In this document: piece by piece, positions 59,840-64,000 of the stretch
Layout: every line of letters begins with the position of its first letter
Numbering within the stretch: position 1 is the stretch's first letter
Assembly: GCA_009760855.2 (NCBI GenBank)
Contig: WPIO01000042.1
Span: 2,150,001 to 2,214,000, forward strand
DNA from: Cristatella mucedo
Lineage: Eukaryota; Bryozoa; Phylactolaemata; Cristatellidae
Reading direction: 5' to 3'
DNA length: 64,000 nucleotides
Notes under the pieces: generated by a model
What the model was told of the DNA's origin: nothing
What the model saw: the letters and a program-made list of their open reading frames with translations, nothing else
Databases searched by the model: none
Made by a program: the position numbers and the translations under genes

Positions 59840-61200
59840 ATGAATAAAAATGTCTATCTCGACATTGTGCAGTATGTTGACTTGCAATCTGCTAATGGTC
59901 TTAATGAGCAGAACTTTTGTTGACAGCATGATAACGATTCGAAGCACACTGCTGTGGCTGTCAAACAACTTTTCACGAAACCCACTCACAGATTACGGCT
60001 TCGAGCCAATGAAGGTGGACTCACTCCCGTGCAAAGTCTTATCCTACCTACAGGCCAGACACATTTCTCTGACTTTGGAACAGCTATCACATTTACGAAA
60101 GAGCAACAACGAGAGATGAGGTTGAGCAGACTTTCCCATATTAAAAGACTGCTCTGAAATTAGAACAGCCATTCTCAAGGGTGCACCTCAGTTGACGAGT
60201 TATGTTAGTAGATTAAATATTGAGCAAATAGAGTTGAGCTGGTTAGCCGGCCATTCGTTCGGTGGCTGGCTAGCAACCAAGGCATAACGCACAAAAGCTG
60301 CAATAAATTAGTCTATTTGATATAAGAACGTCGACTCACAAGCAATATCTGAAAGAGATGTAGTGAAAGATGAGAGACAAAACGGCATTGCTGCCTTCGT
60401 GTTAGCCCAGCGAGCAGCACCGAAAGGCTAATTAAAGGAGGCTGTAAAGCAGTAAAGGTTGACTGCAGCCAGGAAGCCAAGCTTATTAATTAATAATTAG
60501 AAGCGAGGCTACGTTGCAGCGAGGCTCGTAAGTTGCAGTGTCTGCTGATTTTTGATTTGTGAATTATATTTAAATAAATGTGTGAATTATATTTCAATAT
60601 TCAAACTACTATATTTAAATAACTGTCTGCAAAGCTTGTGGAAGCATGCTCGTACAAGCTTGGCATAAAAGCTAACCAATGCATTCATCCTGGGAATTAG
60701 GAAGTGGAATCGGTCGGTAGGCATGGCAATCGGCAATCAGTGGGATCGAATCCCAAGGCACCCCATTCCTCAAGGGCTCGCCTCCCCCACCTCCGATAAC
60801 CGACAGCCACAGCATTTAGACATAAGAATTTTGCTACACCTGCTGTTTCATACAGAAAATGGTCGGTAGTGATGACCTCGGCCAAGGCATGTAACATCAG
60901 GCTAAAATCAAGTGAGAAGAAACAGGCCTTCTTGGCTGTGCACAAAGAGATGCGAAGCCAAGGAATATCTATTGTCGAAACCACATATGAACCCAAACTC
61001 AGTAAGACAATTTGGGAATCTCAGGTATGACACCATTGCCCAGTACGAAAGCAACTATGCTGCACTGTACTTTGGAAACCTTGCTCTCCTTACGAAATGC
61101 AAGCAGCACAATCGTATAGTGGTGAAATGTGAGGCACTTCATAACCGTTTCACCGATTGCACGTATCACCAGGTTTAGTCACTAGCATACCTTATTTGAA
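59840..61200. other. Unassigned sequence near the 5' side of the IAP gene
   Basis: Missing 5' exons of the IAP gene should lie here or beyond, but I recognise none. The plus frame 60912-61178 and minus frame 60697-60996 overlap and lack known motifs. Confidence 0.3.
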
Positions 61201-61207
61201 TATTTGA

Positions 61208-61582
61208 TTGGATTCTCATTATATTTGTTTATATTCGTCTGATTTGCATTTGTATTATAACATTAATTTGTATTACTGTATTACTATATTTTTCTTTAAT
61301 TCATTTGGCATCTACAAAACATGTGTAAAGCAAGCTAATAGTAAGCTGGATATGATAGAAAATGTATATAGAACAACAGAATATGCATTGCTGAATAGCA
61401 AAACCAAGTTCAAGAATGATCTTTTCAGGGCTTCAAGGACTCAGCCTATTGCAGAGGCTATAGCACGCAAAGTTCTATGCAATAGTAGCCCACCCAATAG
61501 CCTCAAACTAGTGACTTGGATATTCAACTGTTCGCATTCTACTGCAGAGCTCAAAAGCAATCGGTTGAGCTGGACATTATAG
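61208..61582 (+). CDS. Unidentified 124-aa open frame
   Basis: Plus-strand frame of 124 aa with a hydrophobic N-terminal half and a more protein-like C-terminal half (KTKFKNDLFRASRTQPIAEA). No family recognised. The frame may belong to an exon starting near 61310. Its last 30 bp enter a repeat that recurs at 62.65 kb, so a mobile-element origin is possible. Confidence 0.15.
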   Translation: MDSHYICLYSSDLHLYYNINLYYCITIFFFNSFGIYKTCVKQANSKLDMIENVYRTTEYALLNSKTKFKNDLFRASRTQPIAEAIARKVLCNSSPPNSLKLVTWIFNCSHSTAELKSNRLSWTL

Positions 61583-61661
61583 TCAGCAAGGGAACGTGGA
61601 GTTGCAACTGAAAAAGCCACATCGAACACAACCAACAATCTCCATATTAAGTAAAATCAAG
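61551..61661. repeat. Dispersed repeat, copy 1 (partner at 62646-62751)
   Basis: AAAAGCAATCGGTTGAGC, GTCAGCAAGG, GTTGCAACTG and ACAACCAACAATCTCCATA occur in the same order and spacing in both copies. Confidence 0.7.
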
Positions 61662-61744
61662 CATCACGGATAAAGTGCTGATCCGGATCCTCTACAAACT
61701 GCCATCGACGGTAAAGCTCGGGTGGCTGATCTAAAATCACTCCA

Positions 61745-61860
61745 TCTTCTACCTGCACTGGTGAGTGAACATCCTCTGCCTGCACCCCATGTTCTACCTA
61801 TACTGGTGAGTGAACGTCCTTCTGCATTTTATCTCCCACCTATACTGGTGAGCTGCCTTG
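61745..61860. repeat. Short tandem repeat, three imperfect units of about 48 bp
   Basis: ACCTGCACTGGTGAGTGAAC, ACCTATACTGGTGAGTGAAC and ACCTATACTGGTGAGCTGCC begin at 61751, 61796 and 61848. Confidence 0.75.
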
Positions 61861-61982
61861 CCATCCTACACCGCATGCGAGTTTGGTCAATTCTAATGTT
61901 ATCGTCCAGGCTTAGGTCGGCCACAAGTGCTCCGTATTGGGGACGACTAAGCCAAGCAACAGGACATTAAGATTATTTCCCG

Positions 61983-62147
61983 GAACAGCGGTTAAGGTGC
62001 TCGCCCCGACTAAGGTCTGGCTGAGGTCGTGGGCTCGAGCCCTGAGGCATATGTAAAGCGACTGAATAGAGATTTAGTTCTCTTGGAGCGCTATACAATT
62101 GAATTATATTATTATTATTATTATTATTACTATTATTATTATTATCC
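61983..62147 (+). mobile_element. SINE A copy, near full length, with (TTA)n tail
   Basis: CAGCGGTTAAGGTGCTCGCC, GGTCGTGGGCTCGAGCCC, CGACTGAATAGAGATTTAGT, GCTATACAATTGAATTATAT, then (TTA)n to 62144. The (TTA)n end is like that of LINE family 1. Confidence 0.9.
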
Positions 62148-62645
62148 TAGAAGCAAGAATGACTACAAACAGACAAGGAATTGCAATGAATCCAAGTTAA
62201 GTAAAAGAATGCACCAGAAAGTGTGGTTACTGGCCATGTACCGGGTGAATGCTAGTTGTACAGCTAGGTAGCTGCATGCCAGGCAAATACATGTTGAGGA
62301 GTAAGACCGGGCAAGGCCTGTATTTTAGTCTTCTGCCTAATATATCAATGAGAACTGCATACATCAACTAGGGTAGTGTATCATCTTTTAAGCAGGTGTG
62401 TCAATAAATGAGTATCACACAAACTGAATAGAATTGTGAGTAAATCCGTAGAAAATAGTAGCCTAAAATGCTCAAGCTGAAAAATGCTGCACGCGGAACA
62501 TTGCAGCAACCAGTAACTATTACGGTTAGATTAACTAGTGTGAAAATATTCATGCAAAAAAGAATTATTACAAAAAAATAATAATCGTAGCATCAGCAGA
62601 TAAGCATGGTATATGGCCTAGTATAAGCACTTTGCTGCAGTGCTA

Positions 62646-62900
62646 AAAAGCAGTCGGTAGAGTAGCTGACAGTCAGCAAGGGCATGCATAGTTGCAACTG
62701 GAAAGGTCTCATAGAATACAACCAACGATCTCTATACTAAGTAAACTCAAGTAAGAGTTAATGACAGTACCGACTACTGTCAGAACTACTTAGTCATTTG
62801 CTGTTCGGTTCATAGATTTCCACACCACTAACACACGGGGCATGCAAAACATTAAACATAAGCATCTATCGCCATACCACGAGCCGCTTAGGTCATGTGT
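62646..62900 (-). mobile_element. Dispersed repeat copy 2 and LINE 5'-region fragment
   Basis: 62646-62751 repeats 61551-61661. The next part, 62815-62900 (CACTAACACACGGGGCATGC, CGCCATACCACGAGCCGCTT), resembles 53815-53885, the sequence beside the LINE endonuclease fragment. It is therefore probably the 5' region of such an element. Confidence 0.5.
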
Positions 62901-62984
62901 GCGACAGCTTCCCTTATAATTTGACTCTTGTCTAAAGAACCATGATTCGTTTGCCATTAAAACAAAACAAAGCAGGTTATAACA

Positions 62985-63065
62985 GATAATAATAATAATA
63001 ACAATGCATCTTATGTTGCCCTTAGAGAACTTTATCGTTTTCTAGGCATGTACAATTTAGATCAC
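62985..63065 (-). mobile_element. LINE family 1 solo 3' tail
   Basis: (AAT)n, CCTTAGAGAACTTTATCGTT and TTCTAGGCATGTACAATTTA. Confidence 0.6.
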
Positions 63066-63114
63066 CTTGCATTAGCATGGCGTTATCTTTATACATAAGT
63101 ATCTACTAAGCAAC

Positions 63115-63790
63115 ATCATCTAGGTGCGCTGTTCCGAAGTGACATTACACTAGATGAGCACATCAGCTCCACAGTCAAGTATGCCTACTTTCAGCTACAT
63201 AAAAGTGCTAAAATTAGGGCTTGCTCAGACAGGGATACTATATCCAAATCAGTTCGTGCATTTGTGACATCCCATCTCGACTCCTGTCACTCACTGCTTG
63301 CTGGCTTACCGGCCTGTGCACTAAGGCGCATACAGTTGGTGCGAAACTCTGCAGCTAGGCTTGCATGTCGTGAGTTGCTACATCACTACCCCCATTCTAG
63401 CCGACCTGTACTGGCTCCCAGTCAAGCAGTGCATCGACTTCACAGGTTGTCAGACTCACTGTTAGATCTCTTCATTCTCTGGCCCCAGCCTACCTATCGG
63501 AACTACCCTCCCACCAGGCCATGCATCATAGGACATGCAGTTCTGACTCAAATCGTTTAGCTATACCTCATACGAAGCTCAAATCCTTTGGAGACCGTGC
63601 CTTTAGTTTGTATGCTCCCATAACACGGAACTCAGTCCCGACTGAGGCAACATCCCCCGGCATGACATTTCAAAAGAAGCTTAAAAGGCACCCAATTTTC
63701 ACAGCATTTGGAGGATACTTGTGATTCGTCTTTTGTGTGATTATGCAGGGTGACACTGTCTACTGCTAATAACGATATCTGCACGCAGAC
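63115..63790 (+). mobile_element. LINE family 1 copy, C-terminal domain, decayed
   Basis: Codons LGALFRSDITLDEHISSTVK, then LDSCHSLLAGLPACALRRIQ and RNSAARLACREL, with a frame break near 63560 and TKLKSFGDRAFSLYAP after it. The tail is lost; a SINE B follows. Confidence 0.85.
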
Positions 63791-63811
63791 CCTGAAGATG
63801 TCACATCTAGC

Positions 63812-63990
63812 CGTAATGGCTCACTAGGTAAGGCGGTTGCTTTTCACGACCTCGGCCCCAAGGTCGTGGGTTCGAATTCTGTGGCAGGCGATCCTTTATC
63901 GCCACTGCAAGCGGTGGTGATAGCCGCCAAGGCTCTTCTGTCGCTATACAAAAATAGGCTGTAGATTCAGCGAGTATTTATTTAAACTTG
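63812..63990 (+). mobile_element. SINE B copy, near full length
   Basis: GTAATGGCTCACTAGGTAAG head, palindromic GACCTCGGCCCCAAGGTC, B box GGTTCGAATTC at 63869-63879, GCAAGCGGTGGTGATAGCCG, CTGTCGCTATACAAAAATAG, then TTTATTTAAA. Confidence 0.88.
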
Positions 63991-64000
63991 CAATGCTTGA

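Noticed and set aside
60697-60996. 99-aa minus frame as an upstream IAP exon
   Set aside because: Lacks the R-x-x-S/T-F-x-x-WP motif and splice signals fitting the BIR exon.

Overview
This is nuclear DNA of an animal, most likely an invertebrate with a repeat-rich genome. Long GT-AG introns, metazoan gene families, tRNA-derived SINEs, non-LTR retrotransposons and Tc1/hAT DNA transposons all point that way. I cannot name the species from sequence alone. No prokaryotic, viral or plasmid gene organisation is visible.

Genes. (1) The minus strand from 34888 down to 5999 carries the first 11 coding exons (454 full codons) of the 5'-3' exoribonuclease XRN1. Every splice phase joins, all catalytic residues are present, and the gene runs off the left edge. 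(2) The plus strand from 39857 to 42555 carries a complete four-exon TMEM107, a four-helix ciliary transition-zone membrane protein of 143 aa. It lies head-to-head with XRN1 across about 5 kb. (3) The minus strand from 59227 to 54301 carries an inhibitor-of-apoptosis (IAP) gene: a BIR3-like domain over three exons joined in phase to a terminal UBA exon that ends in a stop, with no RING seen. One homopolymer in the first BIR exon is a base too long. (4) The minus strand from 52597 to 50009 carries a half BIR domain with intact zinc ligands, phase-compatible with an acidic terminal exon. Its upstream half was not found.

The rest is largely mobile DNA. Three non-LTR groups are visible: family 1, CR1/L2-like with a (TTA)n tail; a diverged subfamily of it at 31-33.5 kb and 36.6-36.9 kb; and family 2, with an (ATTAC)n tail. 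There are two tRNA-derived SINE families, A and B; the 3' end of SINE A matches the family-1 subfamily tail. There are also four Tc1-like transposase fragments, a 187-bp hAT element of SPIN ('Space Invader') type with a perfect 8-bp target duplication, and a decayed transposon-associated ORF near 30 kb. Nested insertions give a relative order: family 1 landed in family 2 at 48.1 kb, family 2 landed in the family-1 subfamily at 31.5 kb, and a SINE B landed in family 1 at 12.5 kb.

The simple repeats (GA)n, (CT)n, (GT)n and (TA)n reach about 250 bp; one directly follows the TMEM107 stop codon. I found no CRISPR array, operon or new multi-gene system. The observations most worth checking are the SPIN-like element, the SINE/LINE tail partnership and the unusual IAP gene structures.
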